Below are positions 48,232-56,237 of a stretch of DNA of 59,137 bases, one piece after another. Location of the stretch: positions 1 to 59,137 of IMG/VR virus record IMGVR_UViG_3300030102_005755. One strand, given 5' to 3'. Numbering within the stretch: position 1 is the first letter of the stretch; every line of letters starts with the position of its first letter. A program made the translations under genes and the position numbers. Source of the DNA: a virus. The notes beneath the pieces are model-generated. The model saw only the letters and a list, made by a program, of their open reading frames with translations. It ran no database searches and was not told the origin of the DNA.

Positions 48232-49533
48232 TTAAATTTTATATAGGTTAAATAAATCAGTTGCTAAGGTACTACATGCCGCAGAACCAATGTCTTTTTC
48301 AATCACACCGAAGCGTGCTACGTTCCCATTGAATGATCCCGTGGTCAGATTGCCAACTGTGCCAAGTCTTTCAATGACAAGATCACCATCCGTTCTATGG
48401 TTTGTTGCGTCTGTTACGCTACCAGTAACTGCAGGTGCAAATGCAATTAGATCACCGTTTCGGTTGTAGACAAACAACCCGTTCTTCACGTCTCTCCTGA
48501 TAACAAATACTTGTAGGTGCTCAGGATACGCTGGGCCAGACCCAAACGTGGGAAAATCCCAAGCTCGGGTTCCGTCAGAAGAGGAGCCAGTTTTTGCAAT
48601 GGCTGGAAGTCCTTTTCTGTCTTTGTGCCTGAAGGCGACTGTGCTTTTAAGATTAGTCCCATGAGACACCACATCTCCGTTTGCGTTCGTGTTGTACTTA
48701 CCAATAAACGGTCCGAATGTGCCTGTATCTGCACTTCCGTAGATAGGCGTTGTGTTTGCTGTGTTGTGGAAGCTAAAGACAACGTATGCAGTATAAGCAC
48801 CCTCTGCTGTGTATGTAGGAATTACAAAGTGGTCGGCCTCAGTAAATTGAGCATAGTCCTTGGACATGGCAACTTTGGGCGCACCCCCTCCAGTAAACTT
48901 CTTTGGGGCGCCAACATTTGCGGCAATGTTGTAAGAAGACCCGCCTGTCCCTGCGTTAGCCCAAGATGATATCTCGGTATTATTAGACACACCTGAGATC
49001 CCTTCGTGATTGAAGTCAAGGGCTGGCTTGTTGGCCTCAATGCCAAAATCAATACCTCCGATTGATGTAGATGCTACATCAACACCAGCTGTCCCAGAGG
49101 TTCCAATAAATGTCTGTGTGCTAATCTCGCCAGTCACCCTTTTGACAGGGTTGATGCGAACCTTTGCGTTAAAGCCTGAGTCAAAAAAAACGTTTGAGAA
49201 CGTGGACTCTGACTCTACTGCGTCAAACTTCATGACGCCTTTTCCTCCGTCACGAGAAATAAATGAAAGAATGGATTCGATCAGCTCTGTCTCCTTACCC
49301 TCTTCGCAAGAGATTGTAACTGATGTCTTTTCAAAAGACTCTCCGTCTGTGAGATTGCTCTCCTCGTACTTCGAAGCTCCGTTCAAGTACATGATGACGT
49401 TCCCCACCCCAGCTGTAACAAATGCCAAGCTGTCGGCTGGTAATCCTATGACACTGAGCCCTTGCCCTGTGTCTGATGAGTCTACGCTACCTGCGTTGAC
49501 CTCTTCCTTTCTAAATAAAAAGAATTTCTTCAT
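48232..49533 (-). CDS. LamG-like virion surface protein (433 aa)
   Basis: Start MKKFFLFRKEEVNAGSVDSS at 49531-49533; the longer frame runs into the terminator upstream. N-terminal beta part (residues 1-130) and a C-terminal concanavalin-like domain (about 150-433) with KPALDFNHEGISG, DHFVIPTYTAEGAYTAYVVF, LQVFVIRRDVKNGLFVYNRN and VARFGVIEKDIGSAACSTLA. Probably a capsid-displayed or tail sugar-binding protein. Confidence 0.65.
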   Translation of the reverse strand: MKKFFLFRKEEVNAGSVDSSDTGQGLSVIGLPADSLAFVTAGVGNVIMYLNGASKYEESNLTDGESFEKTSVTISCEEGKETELIESILSFISRDGGKGVMKFDAVESESTFSNVFFDSGFNAKVRINPVKRVTGEISTQTFIGTSGTAGVDVASTSIGGIDFGIEANKPALDFNHEGISGVSNNTEISSWANAGTGGSSYNIAANVGAPKKFTGGGAPKVAMSKDYAQFTEADHFVIPTYTAEGAYTAYVVFSFHNTANTTPIYGSADTGTFGPFIGKYNTNANGDVVSHGTNLKSTVAFRHKDRKGLPAIAKTGSSSDGTRAWDFPTFGSGPAYPEHLQVFVIRRDVKNGLFVYNRNGDLIAFAPAVTGSVTDATNHRTDGDLVIERLGTVGNLTTGSFNGNVARFGVIEKDIGSAACSTLATDLFNLYKI

Positions 49534-49539
49534 TCGAGA

Positions 49540-49575
49540 AATAAAAGGGGGGAAGAGCCATTCCCTACCCCCCAA
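49540..49575 (-). terminator. intrinsic terminator
   Basis: Minus strand GGGGGG (49568-49573) pairs with CCCCCC (49547-49552) across a 15-nt loop, followed by TTTTATTT. Ends the capsid transcript after the 117-aa gene. Confidence 0.75.
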
Positions 49576-49581
49576 TTACAA

Positions 49582-49935
49582 TTAGGCCACTGTTGAATTA
49601 CCAGTTGTCCCGAGTGGGAGGAAGCCAATGTCTTCGTTTACGTAAAGAAACGAACCGTAGTCATCCTGCTCAATGGTAACTTCATTCATGTTAGAGCCTG
49701 GGAATGGATTTGGCTCAAGGGTAACCTTGAGGGATCCAGATCCAGCATCGTTAGCAACAACGATGACAGTTCCCGCGTCAACATTAACACCAGACGGTGC
49801 TTTCAATGTAAACGCACCAGTCATTTTGATTCTGCTAGTCAAGCCATTCCAAAACTCTCCAGCCCCGATGTCTTGCTTAGCATCATCCTTTGCGATCAAG
49901 AATGCGTTCTTTTCTGAAAATTTTCCTCCAGCCAT
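49582..49935 (-). CDS. probable capsid-associated protein (117 aa)
   Basis: MAGGKFSEKNAFLIAKDDAK start chosen over the frame from 49989, which would run through the hairpin. Beta-rich: TSRIKMTGAFTLKAP, GTVIVVANDAGSGSLKVTLE, VTIEQDDYGSFLYVN. Directly follows the major capsid gene; likely a decoration or minor head protein (inferred). Confidence 0.6.
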   Translation of the reverse strand: MAGGKFSEKNAFLIAKDDAKQDIGAGEFWNGLTSRIKMTGAFTLKAPSGVNVDAGTVIVVANDAGSGSLKVTLEPNPFPGSNMNEVTIEQDDYGSFLYVNEDIGFLPLGTTGNSTVA

Positions 49936-49962
49936 GATTAAAGGTATTATGAAGATCAGAGC

Positions 49963-49980
49963 GAGAGCCCGAAGGCTCTC
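49963..49980 (-). other. GC hairpin after the major capsid gene
   Basis: Minus strand GAGAGCC, loop TTCG, GGCTCTC: very stable UUCG tetraloop stem, but no T-run follows, so it is more likely an mRNA stabiliser or partial attenuator that lets capsid mRNA outnumber downstream messages. Confidence 0.6.
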
Positions 49981-49999
49981 ACCCGTCACCTCAGGTTTA

Positions 50000-51424
50000 T
50001 TATCCCTCGATCAAGACGTGCTGGTTCGCAGCGCGGGTGATCAAGTTGATCTCAGAGCGGTAGTGGAAAGTCATAACGTCCTTACCAGCGTCGCCGTTGG
50101 TGTGACCCATGATTCCGCCACCAGTTACCCAGTGCTCCATTTCACGGCTGTAGCCATTAGAAGCCTTGTAGTTCATCTCCAACGCAGGAGCCTTAGCACC
50201 TGAGCGTGGGTCAACAACTTGGGTCATTGGGCACATAGCACCCTGGATCTTGGTTGACGCACCAGCCAAAGTTGGATCGTTCAACAATTTCCAATCGTGC
50301 TTGTGGAAGGTGTAACCACCGCGAGTGAATGACTTAAAGCCCAGCTGCACAGCCAAGTCAGCGTCGTTGTTGAACGCGCCAAACTGACCAGCCAAACCAG
50401 CAGTCACTTGAGTAGCGATACCTGCAGCCAACATGTCGTCGATAGCGAGGTCTTGCTTTCTGTTCAAGTACATAGCGTACTCGGCAGGAGCGCCTTGCTT
50501 ATCCAACTCGATGATGATGTCGTCAAAGTTAGAGAGGGTCAAAGGAGCTGCGTTAGCACCAGTAACAACCAAACCTCTGTCCTTGAGAGCTGCGAAGTAA
50601 CCCTCAGAGCCAGCGATACCCTGCTTGGAGCTGGCGTCTCCGTCGTGCAATTCGCTGTAGAGCATCATCATCTCTCTGCGATCCTCAAAGCGCTTGCGAG
50701 CCTCCTGCTCACCGTACATGAACCATCTGTAGTCACCGTTGCCGATGTTGATGTAGCCCACGTTGGTGGCCTGAGAACCATTCACTTGGTAGCGATCCTT
50801 AATGATCATGAATGGGTTCTTCTTACGAACCACGTCTGGCTGCATGAAGTGCTCAGGCTGATCGGTTCCTTGTCCGTAAATATTGCCGAGAACGACAAAC
50901 TCTTGAGTTCCAGAGAAACCATCATCAGCGTTACTAAGAGCGTCCCCGTCCAAACGAGCCAAAGTAATAGCGTTGGAATCATCCGTTCTGTCATCGTCCA
51001 CCACAATGTAGCGAACACCAGTGTTGGTATTCATGATTACATCACGAGTCTGGCAGAACTTAGATGTGGCAGGGTCAACGACATCTCCGTCAGATCCTTC
51101 AGCAGTGATAGCGAACGCAGCAGTATCACCCGTACCTGGAGAAGCAGTTGCTTGAAGGGTAAGGGTTCTGTGACGACGACCCTCCTCGTAGTATTCGATT
51201 TGGTCGGCAGCACCTGCGTTGTTGACAGCGCCAGTGAGCTTCAAGAAGCCAGTAATACCTTGGTCGCCATAAGACTTGACCAACAGTTCACGAACTTCAG
51301 GTTTGTTGACTTGAGACCCAGCGGTCAACAAGTCATTCAGAGAAGAATACTTCTCTGGGGAAAGTCTAAAATTGGGGTTTGCACCTGTAGCGGTTGCTGG
51401 TCCCAATGAGCTAGAAGTAGCCAT
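50000..51424 (-). CDS. major capsid protein
   Basis: 474 aa HK97-fold-type capsid protein. N-terminus MATSSSLGPATATGANPNFR; FRLSPEKYSSLNDLLTAGSQ; core KRFEDRREMMMLYSELHDGD; C-terminal MEHWVTGGGIMGHTNGDAGK, HYRSEINLITRAANQHVLIE matches the conserved end of crAss-like/Bacteroidetes podovirus capsids. It follows the scaffold gene, as usual, and precedes a stable hairpin. Confidence 0.85.
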   Translation of the reverse strand: MATSSSLGPATATGANPNFRLSPEKYSSLNDLLTAGSQVNKPEVRELLVKSYGDQGITGFLKLTGAVNNAGAADQIEYYEEGRRHRTLTLQATASPGTGDTAAFAITAEGSDGDVVDPATSKFCQTRDVIMNTNTGVRYIVVDDDRTDDSNAITLARLDGDALSNADDGFSGTQEFVVLGNIYGQGTDQPEHFMQPDVVRKKNPFMIIKDRYQVNGSQATNVGYINIGNGDYRWFMYGEQEARKRFEDRREMMMLYSELHDGDASSKQGIAGSEGYFAALKDRGLVVTGANAAPLTLSNFDDIIIELDKQGAPAEYAMYLNRKQDLAIDDMLAAGIATQVTAGLAGQFGAFNNDADLAVQLGFKSFTRGGYTFHKHDWKLLNDPTLAGASTKIQGAMCPMTQVVDPRSGAKAPALEMNYKASNGYSREMEHWVTGGGIMGHTNGDAGKDVMTFHYRSEINLITRAANQHVLIEG

Positions 51425-51430
51425 AGTTTC

Positions 51431-52507
51431 TTAGATTTTGAAAGTCATGCGACCTCCGTCTCCCATGATTTGTTTTAGTTGGGAAATGACAGGGTCAGCA
51501 TCTTGATTAGTCTGTCCGACCTGCGGTGTCTGGGCCTGGACATTGGCTGCCTTATCTACTATGCCGCGCTGACCATCGCTCATGCCTTGTCTGTAAGCAG
51601 ACGAAACAATGGTGTCGATGTTGTCAATCACGGCTCTGTGAGAAGAGAGCATGTCGTAATCCCAGCTACCATCCTCTCGGACGTAAGGATCAAAGTACTC
51701 GTCGAGTCGAGAGTTCTTGTCAACGAGCTGAGCCTTGTATTCATCATTCAGACCAAACGTAAAGGTCTTGTCATTGCCCAGGTCAAATTCTAGACCTGTC
51801 ATTGCGTCAACCTCCTTGGTCATGTTGTTGATCCAAGTCTCATCAAACATGTCCTCGCTTGCATTGCTAACTTCTGGCGCAGCATACTTAGACCGCATCG
51901 TCTCGATACTAGCCTTAGCTTTTTGCGCATCAATCTTCATTTGAAGCTTAGACAGCTGCACCTCTTCCTCCGAGTGGAGGTCGGGGTCCAACTTGTATTT
52001 GCTGCCAACGAGAGTGTTGATCTCTTGTGATGTCAGATTGGGGTACTCAGTAGCCAGATTCACACGGATAGCGGTAGCATCATCCATCTCGGATGGGTCT
52101 AACCGCTGGTATGAAAACCAGTCTTCTGGAGATCGCCCTGTCTCTGCTACAAATTTAGAGATGGCTTCAACTCTCTCGTCAAGAGCTGTGGTTTGAGGTT
52201 GAGACAAAGAATCGAAGTCTGAGATTTCTCTACCCAGCCTCTCGCTTAGGTAATTGAGAACTGCAGTCTCGACGTCTTCGCCATCAAACTCTTGTGTTTC
52301 TTGTTGTGTTTGCTCAGCCTGAACCTGTGGTTCTGCTGGAGCAGCGTCTGGGTCAACATACGGGGTGTCCTGAACAGGTTCTTCAACTTGCTCTTGCACC
52401 TCCTCTTGGACTGGAGCTTCAGCTTGAGCCTGAGCTTCACGGTCCATACTTGCTTGCAACTCCTCAGGTGAGGACGCAATCTCAAAGTTTGTGATGTTTT
52501 CTTCCAT
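51431..52507 (-). CDS. capsid scaffolding protein
   Basis: 358 aa, acidic. N-terminal Gln/Glu/Pro-rich coil (about residues 10-85), then LNYLSERLGREISDFDSLSQ, KFVAETGRSPEDWFSYQRLD, EINTLVGSKYKLDPDL, a coiled QLSKLQMKIDAQKAKASIET and a disordered C-terminus. This order is standard for podovirus scaffolds, which guide capsid assembly and exit. Immediately upstream of the major capsid gene. AATTTAATTTAAG leader. Confidence 0.8.
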   Translation of the reverse strand: MEENITNFEIASSPEELQASMDREAQAQAEAPVQEEVQEQVEEPVQDTPYVDPDAAPAEPQVQAEQTQQETQEFDGEDVETAVLNYLSERLGREISDFDSLSQPQTTALDERVEAISKFVAETGRSPEDWFSYQRLDPSEMDDATAIRVNLATEYPNLTSQEINTLVGSKYKLDPDLHSEEEVQLSKLQMKIDAQKAKASIETMRSKYAAPEVSNASEDMFDETWINNMTKEVDAMTGLEFDLGNDKTFTFGLNDEYKAQLVDKNSRLDEYFDPYVREDGSWDYDMLSSHRAVIDNIDTIVSSAYRQGMSDGQRGIVDKAANVQAQTPQVGQTNQDADPVISQLKQIMGDGGRMTFKI

Positions 52508-52532
52508 CTTAAATTAAATTATTGATTATCAA

Positions 52533-52907
52533 TTACTTGTAGTACGCGAGCACCGAAGCCTGACCAGAGGCAGGAGTGCTAACAACGGTGAAGTCACCGT
52601 AAACCGTTTGACCAACTGCCAAAGCAATAGTAGTCTTTTCGGTAGGGATTTTTTCGTAGAAGCCAGTTGCATCGCCGTTTGCCGCAGCTTCGTCAACGTA
52701 AGCCTGACCAGTAGAGGGGTCGATATACTTGACTACGTCTGAGGCGGAGGCCGCATCAATGTTTACATACTCAAATCTTCCACCACCCTGAACTTCAATG
52801 TTGCCAGCTACATAGCAAGTAATAGCATAGAAGCTTTCTGTTGCGGTGGCTGAAGCTTCGTTTATGTCGTAGAACCCCTTGGGAAATGATTGTGTTGGGT
52901 GTGCCAT
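52533..52907 (-). CDS. beta-rich virion protein (124 aa), paralogue family
   Basis: MAHPTQSFPKGFYDINEASA; ESFYAITCYVAGNIEVQGGG, AVGQTVYGDFTVVSTPASGQ. Beta-sandwich pattern with a GGGxFEYV strand; related by pattern to the two next genes and to 9556-9984. Candidate decoration or fibre protein. Confidence 0.6.
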   Translation of the reverse strand: MAHPTQSFPKGFYDINEASATATESFYAITCYVAGNIEVQGGGRFEYVNIDAASASDVVKYIDPSTGQAYVDEAAANGDATGFYEKIPTEKTTIALAVGQTVYGDFTVVSTPASGQASVLAYYK

Positions 52908-52909
52908 AA

Positions 52910-53308
52910 TTATCCAAGTTTAGCTTGTGTATCGTCCACACCGAAAGAGCCGTACTCAATCATCTGACCTGACTTGGTGCCGTACACCTTAAGGTCGATA
53001 GCTGGGTTGGCTGGTATAAACGCAAACTCACCACCGCCAACTTTAGCGACAGTGGTGGCGCCTGTGTAGATATAAACGTAGTTCTCCTTTTCAGGATCAA
53101 GATTGCACAAGTAGACGTAGGCTACATCCGTTTTGTCGTTGGCCTTGGCAATAGTGACATCCCCAGAACTTCCCAAGCTTACGCTTGTAACCTTAGACCT
53201 TATCGAGTGGCCTGAGTCGGCAACACCAGTAAAGGACTTTACAAGGTTGATAGCATAAGAGAGAGCATTCTGACTACTAAAAGAGAAAGATGCTTTGATG
53301 CTAGACAT
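52910..53308 (-). CDS. beta-rich virion protein (132 aa), paralogue family
   Basis: MSSIKASFSFSSQNALSYAI; VAYVYLCNLDPEKENYVYIY, VAKVGGGEFAFIPANPAIDL. The strand-NLD-strand-GGEFxFxP core matches its neighbour at 53308-53703 (RVVSSNATEFVTVAFGN, LYGGDFLFAPFNG) and 9556-9984. Head decoration role is plausible because of the position behind the scaffold. Confidence 0.65.
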   Translation of the reverse strand: MSSIKASFSFSSQNALSYAINLVKSFTGVADSGHSIRSKVTSVSLGSSGDVTIAKANDKTDVAYVYLCNLDPEKENYVYIYTGATTVAKVGGGEFAFIPANPAIDLKVYGTKSGQMIEYGSFGVDDTQAKLG

Positions 53309-53703
53309 TACGTTTCGAAGATCAGGAAGTACTCAACTGTCAGTTCAGTAGAAACACTGGGTGTGATCTTGATGTCGTCAGTACCATTGAAGGGAGCAAA
53401 CAAGAAGTCGCCTCCGTACAATCTGCCAACAGACACGTTGCCAAATGCGACAGTAACAAATTCAGTAGCATTTGAAGAAACGACTCTAATGTAAACTTTG
53501 TGTGCCTTGTCATCACTGTAATCTGCAGCAGCAAACAAAGTATACTGAGAAGTAGCGGTGGTAGTCTTTCTGCCGACGCCCGTTGTTTGATCGAGCCCAG
53601 TAGAAACACCAGCCTTTCTCAGAGTTGAGGACTGGTTAAGTGACAAAACATCACCAGTGAGGTCTGAGCTCTGAAGCTGGAGTGTTGCGGTGGTTGTAGC
53701 CAT
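53308..53703 (-). CDS. beta-rich virion protein (131 aa), paralogue family
   Basis: MATTTATLQLQSSDLTGDVL; VYIRVVSSNATEFVTVAFGN, RLYGGDFLFAPFNGTDDIKI, STELTVEYFLIFET. Last strand LTVEYFLIFE resembles VEYGSF and VEIFV ends of the paralogues. TATATTTG promoter 17 nt upstream. Confidence 0.65.
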   Translation of the reverse strand: MATTTATLQLQSSDLTGDVLSLNQSSTLRKAGVSTGLDQTTGVGRKTTTATSQYTLFAAADYSDDKAHKVYIRVVSSNATEFVTVAFGNVSVGRLYGGDFLFAPFNGTDDIKITPSVSTELTVEYFLIFET

Positions 53704-53720
53704 AGTAATAGTTGTTTCCG

Positions 53721-53728
53721 CAAATATA
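53721..53728 (-). promoter_or_regulatory. TATATTTG box
   Basis: Minus-strand TAnnTTTG match in the gap between the 69-aa basic gene and the 131-aa gene, 17 nt before ATG 53703. Would drive the capsid operon. Confidence 0.6.
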
Positions 53729-53732
53729 GGTA

Positions 53733-53942
53733 TTATTTGTTTTTCTTCTTCTTGCCCTTGCCAGCCCTGATCTTAGCTGCTTCTCTTTTACCAAACGCTG
53801 ACTTAACCCTTGCCATAGCCCATGCGTGCTGAGAAACCTTTGGCCTGTTGCCAGAGCTCATGTAAGCAGCGAGTCCTCTGCGATATACTTCTTTTTGTGC
53901 GGCAGACAAACCAGCCATACCACCCTTTTTCATAACCTTCAT
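53733..53942 (-). CDS. small basic protein 4 (69 aa)
   Basis: MKVMKKGGMAGLSAAQKEVY then RGLAAYMSSGNRPKVSQHAW and a Lys-rich end. Charged helical protein; cluster with the three other tiny basic proteins (53939, 54201, 54386). Starts 4 nt into the end of its neighbour (ATGA). Confidence 0.6.
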   Translation of the reverse strand: MKVMKKGGMAGLSAAQKEVYRRGLAAYMSSGNRPKVSQHAWAMARVKSAFGKREAAKIRAGKGKKKKNK

Positions 53943-54208
53943 ATCTTGTCTCTTTGTGCCATGAGCTTCTTGAGTCTAGCGGCTACGGCAGGTGGGAATC
54001 CTTTCTTTGTTCTTTTTGCTTTAGTGCCTCTGTGTTTTTTATAGATATCAGATATCTGCTGCATAAGACGTTTTCTTTTGCCTACATCAGCGCTGCCGCG
54101 AGTGTACTTGGGATTAAACTTCATGCCTTTCTTGGCAGATTTAGGCTTCTTCCCTGCTTTTTTCATGGCGATAGCAATCGCCGCCTGCTGTGCTGGTGTC
54201 TTAGCCAT
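53939..54208 (-). CDS. small basic protein 3 (89 aa)
   Basis: MAKTPAQQAAIAIAMKKAGK start, then KKGMKFNPKYTRGSADVGKR and KKHRGTKAKRTKKGFPPAVA. Very rich in Lys, Arg and Ala. Sequences of the form MAKTPAxQAAIAIAMKKAGKKPK recur in marine phages as hypothetical proteins. Nucleic-acid binding is likely from charge. Confidence 0.65.
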   Translation of the reverse strand: MAKTPAQQAAIAIAMKKAGKKPKSAKKGMKFNPKYTRGSADVGKRKRLMQQISDIYKKHRGTKAKRTKKGFPPAVAARLKKLMAQRDKI

Positions 54209-54392
54209 GGCTCACAGTTTTGAACTTGGCCTTAGGTACCGCACCAGCGTGAGGTTTATAGTCACCCTTCATAAGAAAGTATCTGCCCCTCTCCTCCATC
54301 CAGTGGTAACCAGATGGTGGCGGAACAGATACAGTCTTTTGGGAGATCTTAAGCTTGCCCCCCTTGTTGTACTTTACAGTCTTCATTACCAC
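54201..54392 (-). CDS. small basic protein 2 (63 aa)
   Basis: MVMKTVKYNKGGKLKISQKT; basic beta-type segment VSVPPPSGYHWMEERGRYFL, then MKGDYKPHAGAVPKAKFKTV. GYHWMEExGRYxLMKG is a motif I recall from cyano- and marine phage small proteins. Overlaps both neighbours by 7-8 nt. Confidence 0.65.
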   Translation of the reverse strand: MVMKTVKYNKGGKLKISQKTVSVPPPSGYHWMEERGRYFLMKGDYKPHAGAVPKAKFKTVSHG

Positions 54393-54688
54393 TTTACTCT
54401 GTTAGCCCAATAAGCTGCGCTCATTTTGCCCTTGGCAATGTTACGTCTGTGACGCGCCTTGAAAGAGGCACGCTTCTTCTTCATCTTAGGTCCCTCACCA
54501 GCCTTTGGTTTACCAGCAGTTTTTGCTCCCTGCTGTCCAAAGCGTATGGTCTTCACCTTGTCCCCTTGCTTGGCGACAACGATGTGAGACTTCTTCGGGT
54601 GATTAGGAGTCCTTTTGGGTTTGTTAAACCCGCTGACTCCAGCTCTCTTAAGACGAGGATCTCTCTTTGACTTTACTACCCTGGGCAT
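54386..54688 (-). CDS. small basic protein 1 (DUF5872-like, 100 aa)
   Basis: MPRVVKSKRDPRLKRAGVSG, KKSHIVVAKQGDKVKTIRFG, FKARHRRNIAKGKMSAAYWA then NRVKW. The KxxHxVVAKEGDKVKTIRFGQQG ... FxxRHxxNIxKGxMSAAYWAxxVKW pattern is a conserved phage family (I recall it as DUF5872). Likely a DNA-binding virion protein. A TATCTTTG box lies 4 nt before the start. Confidence 0.7.
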   Translation of the reverse strand: MPRVVKSKRDPRLKRAGVSGFNKPKRTPNHPKKSHIVVAKQGDKVKTIRFGQQGAKTAGKPKAGEGPKMKKKRASFKARHRRNIAKGKMSAAYWANRVKW

Positions 54689-54692
54689 AAAG

Positions 54693-54700
54693 CAAAGATA
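54693..54700 (-). promoter_or_regulatory. TATCTTTG box before the basic-protein cluster
   Basis: TAnnTTTG on the minus strand, 4 nt before ATG 54688; leaderless geometry. Confidence 0.5.
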
Positions 54701-54718
54701 TGCAATAGAGAATTTACC

Positions 54719-55870
54719 TTACTGACTCTTCTCTTCTGAGTAAATAACAAACTGGGCGATCACGTCATCAACTCTATAAGTGTCGCCCATTACCTGAGTT
54801 CCAACGTGGAAGAAAGGAAGAATCATATCCCCCTTCAACACCTTCACATCCTCGGATCGTTGAACAGTCGTACCTGGAATAGTGTATGTAGTTGACACAG
54901 GGTGCGGAGTAGATGTACCAGGAAGTGCAGAAGCAACCTCTAAATCTTCATCCCAGTTGCCTACACCCCCAGGCGTGTATTTCTTAAGAACAAGCCTAAG
55001 TCGCCCCGAAGTTGAGACCGTGGCAGCATGTCTAACGCAGCTAAAAGAACCCCCAGCCACATACCCATCAAAGGGCATGATTATGCCAGTAGAGTTGGTG
55101 TAATTGCTCCCATCAATTACCTGTACACCATTTGAAACTCTTAGCTCGTGCTCATTAAAGGCTCCATTGGTTGTAAGTGAAAGAAGCTCGCCGTTGTAGC
55201 CACACTGGTAAACCATTTGAGTTCTCCGCGTGAGCTCCTCAAGGGTCTTGTCTCGGACCTTGAGAGCTCCAAGGTGCATCTCATTGGTGGTAAGTTCACC
55301 TGCGGGGTTAGGCTGAAGTATTTGCGTAACGCCGAGGTTCGGTTGCTGTTGGCCTTTGTCTCGAACCCTGAAAATAAGATCACTTTCACAAAGGGTATCA
55401 TCTGAATCTATGATCTTAGCTGTGACATCAGCATAAGGGATTCCCTGACCAGATTCGTTATCCCCCTGAAAGTTTATCCTGGCAAGCTCGTCGCTGTCAA
55501 CTCCACCTGGTGTATCAGGGTCCCTTACCAAATTTAGTATAGGGCCAGCTGTTGCTTCGTCGTTGTGACTCTCTATCCTAAATTCAGAAACGTCTTCGCA
55601 AGAGATTGTTTTGATGCTTGCTTGGCAAAAAAGCTGAGTTTCTGTTGTAAAAAAACCAGATAAAACGCAGGAGTTTTGGTTCCCCAAATAAACAAGCGCC
55701 TGGGTGGCCTGAAGAAGGTAATTATCATCAGCGCCTTGTATGTTAAAATACTTGGCCGCACCGCCTATCTTAAGATTCCTGCTTTCAAGTGAAGGTATTG
55801 TCAAGTCGGTGTTACCTATGTTCGGGACTTCGTCCTCAAAGACAATCTTCTTCCATGCTAATGTTGACAT
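54719..55870 (-). CDS. tail-fibre/appendage-like protein (383 aa)
   Basis: MSTLAWKKIVFEDEVPNIGN opening is shared with the 422-aa gene (MATVAWKRVFTSADTIPLAN), suggesting related fibre heads. Body is a beta-rich fibre type (IGGAAKYFNIQGADDNYLLQ, VSNGVQVIDGSNYTNSTG). Ends with VIAQFVIYSEEKSQ. Adsorption role inferred. Confidence 0.6.
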   Translation of the reverse strand: MSTLAWKKIVFEDEVPNIGNTDLTIPSLESRNLKIGGAAKYFNIQGADDNYLLQATQALVYLGNQNSCVLSGFFTTETQLFCQASIKTISCEDVSEFRIESHNDEATAGPILNLVRDPDTPGGVDSDELARINFQGDNESGQGIPYADVTAKIIDSDDTLCESDLIFRVRDKGQQQPNLGVTQILQPNPAGELTTNEMHLGALKVRDKTLEELTRRTQMVYQCGYNGELLSLTTNGAFNEHELRVSNGVQVIDGSNYTNSTGIIMPFDGYVAGGSFSCVRHAATVSTSGRLRLVLKKYTPGGVGNWDEDLEVASALPGTSTPHPVSTTYTIPGTTVQRSEDVKVLKGDMILPFFHVGTQVMGDTYRVDDVIAQFVIYSEEKSQ

Positions 55871-55880
55871 GGTTTAAGAA

Positions 55881-56039
55881 TTACGCTTGTTGCTTCTTTT
55901 CTTCCAGCTTAAACAAACGCTCAAACTCTTTGCTAAGCTTGTCCATAATTTCTGATACCGCTTTTGCGTCAGACACCTTAACAGTACATCCTTCCAAAGC
56001 ATTCTTCACGAACGCCACTTCATTGATATCAAGTTTCAT
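55881..56039 (-). CDS. hypothetical 52-aa helical protein
   Basis: ATG 56037-56039, stop TAA 55881-55883. MKLDINEVAFVKNALEGCTV then KVSDAKAVSEIMDKLSKEFE and a Lys-rich helix ending KKQQA. Two helices; 18 nt from the 59-aa gene. The similar size and place of the next ORF suggests a pair. Unknown function. Confidence 0.55.
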   Translation of the reverse strand: MKLDINEVAFVKNALEGCTVKVSDAKAVSEIMDKLSKEFERLFKLEEKKQQA

Positions 56040-56057
56040 TGAATTGAGATTAAGAAT

Positions 56058-56237
56058 TTATTTTGAATTTAATTGGTTGCTGAGCTTATTTACGATGCTC
56101 GACAACAAATGTACGTCTTTACCTCTAAAACTAGACTCACTAAGGGCCCACAAAAGGTGCTCAAGCTCTTCTTTTGTGAGCGTGTCGGTGGATGGTGGGG
56201 GGGTTGCTTGAGATTTACCCCCCCTCAAAAGACTCAT
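56058..56237 (-). CDS. hypothetical 59-aa protein
   Basis: ATG 56235-56237 shares a base with the stop of the 422-aa gene. MSLLRGGKSQATPPPSTDTL then TKEELEHLLWALSESSFRGK and DVHLLSSIVNKLSNQLNSK. Pro-rich start, helical end. Unknown; small helper of tail fibre assembly is a guess. Confidence 0.55.
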   Translation of the reverse strand: MSLLRGGKSQATPPPSTDTLTKEELEHLLWALSESSFRGKDVHLLSSIVNKLSNQLNSK

